NCBI GenBank assembly: GCA_945859605.1
Contig: OX243816.1
Span: forward strand, 25,569,699 to 25,633,698
Length of the DNA stretch: 64,000 bases
DNA from: Lumbricus rubellus
Lineage: Eukaryota > Annelida > Clitellata > Crassiclitellata > Lumbricidae
Direction: 5' to 3'
Made by a program: the position numbers and the translations under genes. The notes under the pieces are model-generated. The model did not search any database, was not told where the DNA came from, and saw nothing but the letters and a program-made list of their open reading frames with translations. Below are positions 20,319-34,400 of the stretch, one piece after another (within the stretch, counting starts at the first letter, position 1; every line of letters starts with the position of its first letter).

Positions 20319-23300
20319 AGGGAGGAGAGAGAGAGAGAGAGAGAGAGGGAGAGACGGAGAGGGAGGGGAGGGGAGGGAGAGAGAGAGGGAGGAAGGAAGG
20401 GAGGGAGAGAGGGAGAGAGAGAGAGGGAGACGGAGAGGGAGGAGAGGGAGAGGGAGGAAGTGAGGGAGGGACTGAGAGGGAGAGGGAAGGAGAGAGAGAG
20501 GGGGAGAGAGAGTCAGGGAGGGAGGGAAGGAGGGAGGGAGGAGAGAGAGAGAGAGAGGGAGAGAGAGAGGGAGACGGAGAGGAAGAGAAGGGGAGGGGAT
20601 GGAGAGGGAGGGAGTGAGGGAGGGACTGAGAGGGAGAGGGAAGGAGAGAGAGAGGGGGAGAGAGAGTCAGACAGACAGACAGACAGACAGAGAGACAGAC
20701 ATAGAGACAGACATAGAGACAGACACAGAGACAGAGAGAGACAGAGAGAGAGAGGTAGACGGCCTAAATCTATAGCATGTATCATTTGCCTAAGGCAGAG
20801 TCACTTGAGGTGTTGCTGTCACAGTGTCACATGCATGTATGTCGTTGCTGCTGCATCGACAGCATAGCATCAATCGTCCAACAGATTGTTATAAGGGAAC
20901 AATTTCTGTGGAAATAAATAACAGAGAACGATCATAGCCTTCGTTTTCACATTCGATTGTATCAATTTCAGTGTGAGCGCTTTCTTCTGCTAATGAAGAC
21001 ATCACTTTAATACGAAATCAAGAATCAAAATCCAGTAATTAATTACCAAAGATTATTAATTACCAAAGATTATTAATTACCAAGGATTATTAATTACCAA
21101 GGATTATTAATTACCAAGGATTATTAATTACCAAGGATTATTCTTGTAGATTCTTGAATATTTGCAGCCTTTATGAAGAACTTCGGTTTAGATTTTGTCA
21201 AAATTTCGTCGGCGGATTTCTGAGAAAAACAAGAAAAAGAGATGTAAACCTATGCATGTGTGCTCAAACCCCTTTGAGTCTTTTGCTATAGAGAAGCGGA
21301 CTGTGTCTCTTGGGCATTTGCCACATCATTTAACTTTTCTGTAGCACAACTGTTTCCACAAACAGCAGACCAAGACGTAGACTCATTTAGACATCACCTG
21401 AACTTCTGACGACCGTGTTGTACTTGAGCTTGGTATAACTTTACCAGCTGACAGTAAATTGACTGAACTCGCATATTAGAACTAGTAGCCTAAGCCTAAT
21501 CAGCAGAACTTGCTTTCCTTTGCAGAGACTGAACTTCGTAATCAGTAATCAACTGCATTTTGTTTAAAACAGACACTACCTTAACTATTATTATTACTGT
21601 GATTAATTCATTGGCTTAATTATATATTCAATTGATTAATTCTTCTAGCCTATTATTTTAGTTTACTGTATTGTGTTCTAGATTACAATACTCATTCATT
21701 CATTCATTCATTCCAACATTTTCCATTGTGTGTCTCCATGTGGGATGAATGCACAGGAACTGACACATCGGGCACAGGACAATAGTCAAGTGCGCAGTGG
21801 ACACCTACGGGCTGTCAGCCCATCGATAAAGAAGAGAGAAGAGAAGAAGTCTCCATGAACCTACTCAGAGGCACTTCCAGCTCAGCCACAGCGAAACGAA
21901 TTAGATTTCAGCAACGTATAAAATGTATTGGCATTATGTTTAGGCAGTAGGCTCATCTCCAACGGAAGTCCATTCCATGTGGATCGGTCATCGATCGAGA
22001 ATGCGAGATACTGCCTATAGTCAAAGTTCTAGTGCGGGGAACCAGAAGTTCATCATAGAAGAAAAGCAAGTAGTGCTCGACGGCCGGTCGTCTCTCTGGG
22101 CTCACACAGGTAGAGGCGGCAAAGGCTCTTGCAACAGGGCAGATATCCGATAGGAGATACTCAGCGTGACTGGGAGCCAGTGCAGAGTGTCACACGTGTT
22201 GGCTCAGACAGAGGCATATTTCGGGTTGGAACCGACAAGACGAGCAGCAGAAAGTAGCAGACGGTCAAGGTGGGAGATTAGAGTAAGAGGCAAGACTAGA
22301 GGAATTAGCAGCAGCGGTCCAGTCTGCTGCATGTTACAAAGGCAACAAAGGTGAATGGTGACGGAGTCTGCGATCGTCGACTACAGGACCTGCGTATGGA
22401 TTATTTCTCCTCTACGTCACTTTCATTCAGGACAGAAACCATAGAGGTCTCCCTATCCTGCAGGCTCCTCGGATGGTGTAGGCCTACCTGCATGCCTGGC
22501 GATATAAAGAGCTGCATGGCTGATGAATTAATTGGATGGCCACAACCACAAGTTCATGATTTGAAATTGTGAGCGTTGAACAGCCACTTGGCAATGATCG
22601 TCTCTGGTGGCCAAGACATCAAGAGCTGATCAGTGATCACCCAGGCGTCGTCGTCGTCGTCGTCGTGTTGACTCTGCTCAGACATGTTGTTGTTTTAGTC
22701 CAAAACTGGTCCAGCACTGCGCTGAACTCCATAACTTCTGGGAGCGATCTTCTAGAATCTAGATGTAGGTTGAGATTTCCCGTCAGGTCCAGCTGACAGC
22801 TGTACAACGCGAACTGCTCCAGCAGGGTCAAACGTTTGCTGATGAACGCCGAAGATGAAGAAGAGGAGCCAGGTACAATGTGAAATTGTTTAATATTATT
22901 ATAAATTAAATACCAACAGACTATGTATAATTTTACTAGGAATAATTTGTCTACCTGCAATTGACAAAAAACGACTCGAATGCCCTTCTTGTTAAACGAT
23001 TCGAGTAAAATTCTGATGCCCTGAAGTAAAATTACAAAATTATGAATAAACTGTAAACTTTACAAATGTGAAGCTCTGCGTTGTCTGCATCGATCATGAT
23101 CATTATGACAATGTATTATAGTGAGTTAGTAATAATTGACATTAATAATAATTATTGTCGGCGGCAAGTTGTCATTAAAACGAAGAAATAGCGATCTACA
23201 TGGGTCTCTCGTCTCTTGTCGTTGGCCTCTCATCGATGCTGTCCCTCACATTCGTCAGTTTCCTTGCTTAATTATATGCAGACGACGCCATAACAAGAGT

Positions 23301-25314
23301 GCGCAGGCAAATGATTGTAGGCCCTAGACACCTGTGCTCAATGATAACAACCCCAACAGAGGCGCGCAGGACAAAAAGCGTGCAACTTTAGGATATTATG
23401 CCTATTGTTTATCAATGGCCATAGTCATAGTGCATTCCACAAGATGAAAAAATAATTTTTCACTTGTTTAGCCTATTCAACAATCTGGCTGACAGAACGC
23501 AATTAAGAGACCCTTGCATATGAAGGTAATTAACGTCCAATCAAAGCAATATGGCATGTAGAGAGGGCTTCATATAAGGGACCGCCCATAAATGACGTCA
23601 CGCAATCTGGGACGATTTTTGACCCCTTCCCCTCGTCACACGTCGTCAAAAAGTGAAAAAAATTCGTCAAAAGTCAAAGCCATCAAATCTTACATCACAA
23701 AGCTTTGGTCTCAAACCGAAGAAACCAGATGTCCAGAATGTTATATGGAAAAAATTAAATTATCGAATAAAGTAAACATAGACCTGACTATGAAAATACT
23801 TGAGTCCAAACAATAGAACGAAGAAAAATATAGAAAATGGCCTATAATTATATTATTGCAATCATAGTGCATTCCACAAGATGAAAAAATAATTTTTCGT
23901 TTGTTTAGCCTATTCAACAATCCGGCTGACAGAACGCAACCAGTTACAGTGTACATTTAAAAAACTGCAAAATTATGCAATTGAAACAATAATTTACAAG
24001 AACTCAGATCACAGAATACATAGATCGTAACTACTGACAGAAGAGACAGCCTGCAATAGGCCTAATTGGCGCTAATAGCAGCCTACAAATCATGTCCGCC
24101 CTATACCGGGCGCGAACTCGTTACCTTTTGCTCTCTACGGCAGCATGCATTGCGCTACCGGGCCCCCAACAATTAGCCTACTGTTAAGTAAGTGAATCTT
24201 GTTTAATTGAGTTAAATTTTAAAATAAGGTTAGGCATTTTGATGTTTGAAATGATGTGACATCACATTTCTTAACCCCATCCCCTCGTCACATATCATCA
24301 CAAATGTGTGACCCTCCCTAGGCGCGTGATGTCATTTATGGACGGTCCCCAAATCATATGCGTTATGGCTAGACTAACAAATTTTCTTTCAAGTGCTCTC
24401 TCGCCTTCAACTCTATGTTTTTGCGCATAAACTGTCTTGTTTAGCACTATCGTGAGAAACAAGATCACATTCTGTACTGTGCTTCGTGTGTAGCCTCCGT
24501 CACAGACCAACCCATCTCCTGACAATACTCCCATATCATATCGAGCCATCACTTCTTTGGTCTTCCCTGCTTTACCTGATGCCTTCGCTTTGTGATACTA
24601 GGGCAAGTAGCTAATTTTCTGCACTTGGCTAACCGTTGGCGACTTCTTGACTTGACCTCTGTCTCCGCATACATGCGTGGAACGTGTTGCATTGGCTGCA
24701 GCCTGTGTCTCAACGGATTTCATACTGAATTGCTGCTCTGGCTTCTTGTTGACTTCTCAGTTGTGATAATCTTGCAATTGCATCTACACATTGCGCCACA
24801 ATTATGCCCGATGTTGTAGCGCGTGTTCGGATGCTTCGCTAATTTGCGACGACGGATCAAACTCCTAACTCCATGAGCTGCGTGATTTTTCCATGGTGGG
24901 CCTTCCACCCGGAATTACCCCCCCCCTTGATCTCCGCTTTTCTTGTGGCCAAACCGTCAGAATTCCACAGGTTGCTCAAGTCTTTTTCTTAAACCATGGT
25001 TGAACTGGGAGCACTAAGAAAGGACGTTATATGAGCTGAATGAATGAATGAATGAATAGAATCAATGAGTTGATGAACGAGTTAATGATCGAGTTAATGA
25101 ATGAATTAAGTAACGAAATAACTAATTAAATAATTAATTAATTAATTAGTCAGTGAATTAATTAATGATGAATTTTATGATTTATGATTTATTCATTCAT
25201 TCATCACAGCTCAACTGTTTCATTGGAGTCGGTCTGGTAAGTAATCAGACGACATGTAATCATAATAAATTAATAAATATTATTATGATCTCTGGCTGAC
25301 TCGATTCTCGGACT

Positions 25315-25411
<97 letters not shown>

Positions 25412-28400
25412 GCAGCAGCAGAGCAAGGTCTGTCGCTTATTGTCTGGTGTTTACGTTGCAGCTGGTCTATGCATCATTCAAGCAATCTGTCTAATCGGTC
25501 ATTTTGCTTGAATCTAATCAACTGAACTTATTTATGGGCTGTTCGTACCGTTTGCATCGTCTACCAATTCCCTGTTTTAATGCCATCTGAAAAGAACATT
25601 TGCCGGTGGACGCTGCTAACTGTAGCCCCAGGTGTTGAAATATTTGCATCTATCATATATGCTGTTTTTTAAAATGGAGGAAAAAATAGATGAGCTGTTA
25701 ATTACCTGGACTGTAGTTGTGTCGATGACAGCGACATGATGGAAGTCGAAAATGACGCCCTTTGGAAGTGGAGCTGAAAGCGAAGAGCAATCATCTTAAC
25801 AGACATCAACCGGAAGTTCAGACACGACTTCAATATAGGCCTATAAAGCGTTTTCTAAATCCCGATAACACATTTCATGTTTCCTGGGTAACGTGATACT
25901 TCATACCGTGACACTTAACACGGGACAATTATTTCCTAGGACAATTAATCTTCCAACAATTAATCCCACGACAATTAAACCCACAGACATTTCCACATAT
26001 AAGTAATATCTGTACACAGAAGTATGATTATATATGCCCAGTTTTTTGCAAATATATTGGCTTAAAATAATAATTTCTCAAATCAAGTTTTACGAGCTTA
26101 AAGGTAATTCATAGATCTATCTACGCGCAGTAGCAAAATTTCATAGAAATATTTAAAACAGAACAAACGTTATATCACTTTTTATCACTTTTCGTGAACC
26201 CACCCGCTGTTTTTTGACGAACCAAAAACGTAATGAAACAAAAAGTAGCAAAAACCGATTTTGCGTAAGTTAACATCCGGCACGACAGGAGGGTTTCATC
26301 AGCAGCATTAAACCCCCTACCCCACTTGCAACGGAGGCTCAATTAAACATGGTGGAGTGCATGCGCAAGTTCAGGACCACAGCCCAAAATGCACACGGCT
26401 TCCCTGGATAGACATTCACCACCCAATCTTTGACACAAAGTCTGACATATTAGCAGACTTTTCCTCGCAGGAACCTTTCAGGTTGTTGCAGTCAGAGGTT
26501 ATGGTGATGTCAACGACATAGGCAATGTTGTCCAGTAGTGCAAAACAGCCAAGCTCTCGTCTCCCAACCCCAGTAGGAATGACTGGTTCACGGATCACCA
26601 AAATGATTTATTGACTCGATAATCTGATCGAGCACCAAGTTTTGCCTGTTGCATCGTAGAAGGCGAGTTCTCCAGAGTTATGGGAGATGTGAGCAATGGT
26701 GCCTTGAGCGTTACACCCTGCGTCATAACGTACAGGTTGTCCGCCATCCAGTGGCGCGACAACAAATGCAGCGCAGTAGAGGCATGCGCAACTAGGGCTC
26801 TAACGGAGCACGTGTCAACCGGTTTCATGAACCCTTCTCACGGTCTGCAGACCCAGATACTTTTGCATGTGCACAAGGTTGAGCGACTTGACTAACTCGC
26901 CGTCAATGGTTCGAAGCACGTTTAGCCTCCCTATCGTCTATTCGTAGAGAGGCACTCTTAGCCGGTCCAGTCAAAGACTGCCCAACTTCAACGCACATTA
27001 TACGCTGTTGTTCCTGCAGACCTTCGGCAGTAGAGACGCGATCAGGACAAGGTCATCAGGACAAGGTCATCAGGAAAATGTCATCAGAAAAATCTAAGCA
27101 CCAAGAACTCCTTGTTCAGGAAGTACTCAATGACCGGGTTCAGCATTCAATCCAATCGCTGCAAGTCATGCGTTACGCTGTTGAACAGGATGACCGCCTT
27201 GACGCACGCCGTGGCCACATCTATTTGGACCACGCCCTGGGTCGCCTACCTTGAGAACCATGGTCGATGTTTTGGACTAAATCCTTGAAATAATATTGCA
27301 CCAAAGGCGATTGTGCACCCAGCCTCCTCCTCCTCCTCAGTGGCCTAGCCAGTTTTTCTCATTAGAGACACAGTCGACAGCTTTGGCCACATCCAACATG
27401 GCATGCCGGTTCTCTCTGCGCTGGACTCCAATGATGATGTTACCAAGCAAGAAAGATGTCATTAATACACATCCATTAATGTGGGGCGCGGTGGTGTAGT
27501 GGGTATGTTCATTGGCTTACAGCCGGAGGGTTGCAGGTTCGAATCCACCTCAAGCCGCCTTGTAGGAACCTTGGGCATTGGGCAAGTTTTTCACTCGCAA
27601 TTGCTCAGCGTTTTGACGTAAAACACCGATTCAGTGTCCACGCTGTAGTCTGGAGTAGCGCTTCCAAGTAATAACATTGAAGGGGCGCTATAACAAGCGC
27701 ACATACAATGGCACGAACGCCTTCTGGCTCGGATCCAGTGGAACCTTCGCTGTTAGACGATCATCTTATGGAAGACCCTCGTCACACTTTCAATCTGCCT
27801 ACAGCAATTAAACACCACACCACTCAGACCACACTACCTCCAGTTCACAAACACGTAATCAGCACAGACAACATAACTGACTTAATTAATAATGCTTCTA
27901 CCCTTTTTCTAAAAAACACTATTTGGATTGCTCAAAGAATTTATGCTGTCCGCTAGTCAAGGGCGGAGACTTTGGGAGACACAGGGGAGGGTCCCCGAAA
28001 TCTGTGGTGGGGACCGACCTGCTTATAATCCTCCACTATTTCGGAAATATTTCATAGATATCATTATGAATTTCTACTGTGTAATGCTGCGTGATTCGCC
28101 ATTTATCCATAATGAGCAATTTTGCTAAGATGTCAGTTTAAAATATATCATCACCGCGCACAAATTAAAAATATTTAAACAATAAGGAGGGAATATTTAT
28201 CTTAAATTACATATTTCAATACTGAAATCATGAGTAATTTGTTTCAGATGACAGATTATAGTGCTGTCATTATTGTAAAAAGTTAAAACAATCTAGGCAA
28301 TGGGAAGGGTACATTTATTGAAGTCTCAAACCTTCTCTTTCAGCACTGAAATTATGAGAAATTTGCTGAGATGATACCTTGCAATGCGACTATTGCAGTG

Positions 28401-31400
28401 TGGGAATTAAAATAACTTGTCGACAATGGGGCAATCGTTTCCTCAAACCCCTCCTCTTGCTCGGCGCATTCATAAAGAGCACAAGTAGGGCTTATGAAAT
28501 CGGTAGCCTCCCTAAACGAACAGGTCAGCTAGGTGGAAAAAGTGTTAACAAAAGAACTGTCTTGCCTTCAACCTTCCTTGATACGAGGGTTGGTTGCATT
28601 TTGGACAATTCTTCTCCATTCTCTCCAGTCTTCGGTTGCTCTCAACAAGTCCTCTGTTGATAATCCAGTCCATTCACACATGTTGTCCCACCACCTCTTC
28701 CTCTTGATCTTGGTCCCAGAACCGTTCCTTGCATAATTTCCTTCTCTAAACAATCTCCATGCTTCCTCATGATGTGCCCGAAGTATGTCATCTTCCTTCC
28801 TTTCATAGATTCAAGTAGGCTCCTTTCCATGATATTCCAAGGATTTTTCTTATGCCTTTCATTTCAAATGCCTTTATTCTATCTTCAGCACTCTTTTTGA
28901 TTGTCCAACTCTCACAACCATAAATCATCACAGGCCATATAAGCGTCTTCATTAACTTTAACTTTGTAGATAGTTTGATGTTATGGCTTTTCCACAGTTT
29001 CTTCAGATTTGCACCTACTCCATGTACTATGTTATGAGAGAGCCCAGGTACACGAATGTGTCCACTTGTTCTACTAACCAATTTAATTTTCAGAGCAGCC
29101 CATTGTTTAATAGTTGCAGCATGAATAGAGAAAATACAACTTTAATATTTACTCTGGGAGTATAGTGGTATGATAACATCCTTCATGTATTCGATTGCCG
29201 GATACATAAGTCCACTGTAGAACTTGGCTACGATCACCGTATTTTCCGATTCTATAGATTCGCCCTGAAACACAATTAATAATCAGCTGGACAATGGACA
29301 TATTTAGGTAAAATGCTTGAAATGTTTGTAAATCTGCAAAAAAATTATTCACATGACATCTTCGGAAACTTTTTACTTTAATTATGAACAAAATCATGGA
29401 CAAACTGATATCTTCAGGAACTCTTTTCTTTGGGCTTAACTTCGGCTTGTTCTGGTCATCACTCTCTGCACTAAGCCACTATGGGTGACTGTGTGGTCCC
29501 ACATGCATGCACAGCCATCAGACAGAATAGAGCTTTTCTCGATTGTCGGTCCCCTGTTTGGAATAGTCTCATCTGTGGCCTGCGTTGTAAACTTTACATA
29601 CTCAGGATTTCCTCATTGGCCATGCCTGTGTCAGGAGCACCTCTGAACAGTTATCTTGAAGGAAGGAACGCTATATAAATTCATCAGATAGACAGACAGT
29701 CAGGCAGACAGACAAATGTGTTTGCATTTTAAAATATGTTTTTGCAACAAGGTCAAATTCAGTGACAGTTTCTAACGCTTTCAATAAGATGAAAAAGAGG
29801 CAGAGACCAAAAGAATTATGCGCATCAAAAGATTAATCTATATCTTGCTTGAAAAGTGGTCAAGGTCACGTGGGTGTGTGGTCTGAATGCAGTGTTTAGA
29901 ATAGAAAAGTGTGCTGGATGTTGCAGGATTCAAATCTGGGCTGTTCGGAGGCCATAATGTGGAAGAAATGAAGCCTGTAAGCATTTCGATGGTTTCCGTG
30001 GATCTGTGGGCTGACATTATCCCCCCCAGACATTATCCCCTCGGACATATTCCCCCAATTTTTCGTAGGACATAATCCCCCCCCCCCGGATAAAATCCCC
30101 CTTCGTGTACAAATTCTAGAATAGTGCCATAACCGATAAGACTTCGAAAGTTCTTAATTAGATTTTTTATCGATATGGTCAACTTTGGACTTATATTGTC
30201 TTACATTTACGAGTCAGAAACATGGACAATGAGAAAGGATGACATAAAAAGATTGGAGGCTTTCAAAAAGTGGATTTGGCGAAGAATGGAGCGTGTCAGC
30301 TGGAGGGAACACAAGACGAACGAAGAATACTGCAGATGGTGGGCAAGAAAAGGTTAATGCTGGAGACAATATGGAGAAGGCAGAGAAACTGGATTGGCCA
30401 CATCATGAGGAGTGACACCATAGTAAGAGACATCATCGAGGGAATATTGGAGGGGAAGAAGACAAGAGGAAGACCAAGAACAATGATACTGGACTGGATG
30501 CTGACATACGATGGTTACAGAGGGCTAAAGAGGGACGCACAGAACAGATATGCGTGGCGCCATCGGACATATGAACCTGCCTGACGGCAGAGAACTAAAG
30601 AAGAAGAAGAACTAAAGAAGAAGACATTTACGAGAGACTTTAGACAATGTTTTGGTACATATAGACCTAGTTGTTACTTTTGACACAATGAGCTGTTAGC
30701 GTGTTTCTACATTTCAGACCTTTACATGTGTTACTTTTAACACAATGACTTGTTCGCCTCTTTTTACATTTACGACCTTTAAATGTTTTATCATATACAT
30801 ATCAAATCTGCAATTAACTTACCATCTTTTTACAAAGATAAACTGGTGTGTGATGTATAGATATTAACTTAACATAGGTCTATTGTTATATTTTATGGAT
30901 CTTTTTTAGGTAATGATACAATAGACTGGGGGGAGATAATGTCCTACCCCGGGGGAATATGTCCGGGGGGGTAATGTCCGGGGGGATAATGTCCTACACC
31001 CGATAGAAACACAGCGAAATTTAAAATGTCTATATCTCGGGATTTAAAGTAAATAAAGAGCTGAAAATAGCTCTGTTGGCAGCATAGTTGTAAAAAAGGT
31101 TTTTTCCGTTTTTTGATTCTCTCCCAAAAAACATGGGTTTTTTTTTTTGATTTTTCCCATCGTTTTTATCGGTTTTTATTTGTTCTTTAACTTTATTTAT
31201 TCATTTACTTTCTGTTATTATTTTCCTTAATTGTAATTTTTTCTGATATTTCTTATGTTTTCTGCCAACTCTCAAGGATTCAGCTAACTAAAGTCATTAT
31301 TTCATCGTTTATCATCATCATTTAAGACAGTGCTGTCCAACCTTTTTGGTACCACGGGCCGCAAAAGCAAGATTCTTGAAGCCGAGGGCCGCAACAGTAA

Positions 31401-34400
31401 ACTCAAAAGTAGTGGCTAAATTTTTTGATAATATATCAACATTGAAACGCATATTGACATTTAATATGGAATTACTGTAATCTATCCATCAATCAAGCTA
31501 TCGATAAGCCTATATGAAATTTTAATACAGCCGGTTCAAGATTCGGAGATGGTCCCGACCCAGGAATTGTCAAAAAGAAAAGTTTTGAGCAGTTTGTGGA
31601 AAGAGCTCGCAAGTCCACGTGAATAATAATGAATAGTAGCATGTGGACTACACAAACCACGATTAGCATGCTTCATAATAGTAGAGCACCAAAATGTGCA
31701 AAGGTGGCTTTTATCTCTGACTTGCACTCATTTCCGTCGCACGGACACAGTTTGGCCAGCTCTGCTCTTCTTAGGCCTACGTCGCCCAGCCAATTTATTT
31801 TGGCTAAGATCCACTGTATGACTTGGGCGAATTTCCATCCTCCTGCTCTGGCTTCAATAAAAAATCTTCGAAGCCAAAGTCTCGGTCTAAAAAGCTAGGC
31901 TGCTAGCAGTCACAGTCGTCGAACCGGAAAGAGCCAACACATCGTCATTCCTCGGAACTGGGTCTCTTAAGGCCTATCGGTTGTTTCTTACTGAGCCTTA
32001 GAACTAGAACTCGGCTGTCTATCGAAGGAATGGTCGAGTCACTGTCTTGCAGACGTGCTGGAACTCTGTAGCCTACACATCTCAGGGACTCACAAGAAGT
32101 GAACGGTTTCACGTGTGGGACGGTTCGCGAGGTCTGTTTAGTTAAGTACAGTAATAAAACTTGTTAAAATCATGTATCATTCTCCAGATAAGCTTAGACT
32201 ACGGGAACATAACCTCCATGAAAAGAAAAAAGATATTTACTTCTCATATTGGTCTTCCTTGTAGCATTCCAAATCGGCATTTGTCTCAACACCAATACCA
32301 AAAATAAACGCTGAAGTCGACCAGTGACTTTATCTTTTACTAAGCTTATTTCATTTTACACAAAGGGAAAAATTTAGTGAGCCTTGGCGGGCCACTTGAA
32401 ATCATCTCGCGGGCCGCATGCGGCCCGCGGGCCGCACGTTGGACAGCACTGATTTAAGAGATAGCCTGCGTGTAGTAGGTTCCTAATCAAGGTTTTCAAG
32501 GTTAAAATGCGGTTTTAGATGTAGCAAAGTAAAATTATTTTCCGTTTCCGTTTTTTATCGTTTTTTGTCGTAGGCAGTGCTGGATGGTCCTTGTGAAGTC
32601 CATTTATATACAATGCTTCAGGCCAGTAGCTGCAAAACTGTGAGCATGCATTCTGTACAAAGATACATACCCACATCATTTCTTATATATATACACTGTG
32701 TCCCAATAAATCGGGACCCCTTTTCATAATGTGAATAAAACAGGCAAATCTTAATCGATTTTCAAAATTTCAAAACTGTTTTTATCCTGAGATAATTATC
32801 TTCTACTGCTTCAATTATGAAGTTTCTGGCATGTATACTGACGTCAAAATTACGTCATTTGCATCAGAGAATTCAAATGTTAAGTACCGAACACAACGAT
32901 TTTTGTTGACATTTGGTTTCGATATGTAAATTAACGACGTCATCATGACGTAATTTTTTAGTGATGGCCATTCATAAATTACCAATTTGTAGATAATTAT
33001 CTCAGGATAAAAAAGTTTTGAAATATTGAAAATCGATGAATATTTGCCAGTTTTATTCAAATTATAAAAGGGGTCCCGATTTAATGGGACACAGTGTATA
33101 TATATATATATATATGCCCTCTTAATGCGACCTGGTGGCTGATCGGTAACGCGCTCGCTCACGGAGCGGGCGGTTGCGGTTCGAATCCGGGTAACGACCT
33201 TGAGCAAGTTGTTTACGCACACGTGACTCTGTCACCATGCAGTATAATTTGGTACCGGCGTAAGCTGGGAAGTAAACGGCAAGTCCTGTGATGCACTGGC
33301 CTCGTGTCCAGGACCTTGGGATTTGTCCATTGCCGGCTCAGGGCCAAGAAAAGGAGATGAGCGCCTCACCGACGGGCCTTCGGCCCTCGGGCTTCCGGCC
33401 ATTGGACGACTTTACTTTACTTTTACTTAATTAAGCAAAAGCCCTTAATGAATTTAATATTTCAGTGCAAATGTTTGACCAAAATTACGTTCATATAATT
33501 CATCGAGTAGATCTCCTCCCTCCCCCACCCATTCGTTCATCCACCCATCCACTCGCCCATAACATTATTATTATTTTCATCGTCACAGTGCACATATATT
33601 ATAGAGCGCCAATACGTTTATAACTACGCATGTTGCCTACGTACGAGCTTACATACAAATGGGCCCACCAAATAGCACTACTTACGGATTCAAGCAATGT
33701 CCTAGCTTCATGCTGAATAACCTAAAACAATACAAAACAATACAACTTGTATTTTCAACACATTTCATACCAATCACTTACTTGCATGGCATAATTGTTT
33801 TGTTGTAATTGTTTCGAGAACAAATGTACCCGTAAGATTTTGCGCATTTCTTGGACGCTCAAGCTTACCACAGAGCAGGTTTATCGGCTTGCCGGAACTT
33901 CACCAGAGCTCTTGGGTTCCATCAAGGCTCGCAAACTCTCCTATTTCGGTCATATCATCAGGATTCCCCAGGATTGCGTGGAAAAAGCCATTATGCTGGG
34001 TCACGTGGAAGGTTATCGACGCAAGGGTAGACCGCGTATTTGCTGGATTGACAACATTCTTGCTTGGTCCCGTCTTTCCGGATCCAATCTTCTCGCCGCT
34101 GCACGCGATAGGAGGCAGTGGAGAGCTTTAGTCCATGCATGTGACCAACCGTCGCGCAGCGACGTCGGTGACTGACATGACATGACATGTAATTGCAAAA
34201 TTAATATTGGCGATTATAATTATTGTAGGCTTACTGCCTCTTTTCTTGTCTTTAGCCATCTTCGATCTGAAGGTTGGCCGCACCCTGAACTGTCTGTTTC
34301 CAGATGTAGGCTATAAGCTTAGCCTATTTCTTCTGTCGTCGTCAGTAGTTCAATCATAGTCAAACCTGTCCAAGATCTTATGTTCTTAATCCAGGTTGCT

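Noticed and set aside
20183..20867. 144- and 135-codon Arg/Glu ORFs
   Set aside because: Produced by (GA)n; low complexity only.
21044..21145. CRISPR-like array
   Set aside because: 17-bp units without spacers; a plain minisatellite in animal DNA.
21124..21219. Stop codon TAA at 21124 as the end of slc26a11
   Set aside because: Possible, but a phase-matched downstream exon with a good acceptor (19572-19741) makes splicing at 21131 more likely; kept as an alternative.
25318..25429. Polyglutamine coding exon
   Set aside because: No open frame beyond the repeat and no splice signals on the plus strand.
33118..33200. A true tRNA gene
   Set aside because: A and B boxes are present but no proper acceptor stem, and the unit continues into a SINE body shared with 60640-60905.
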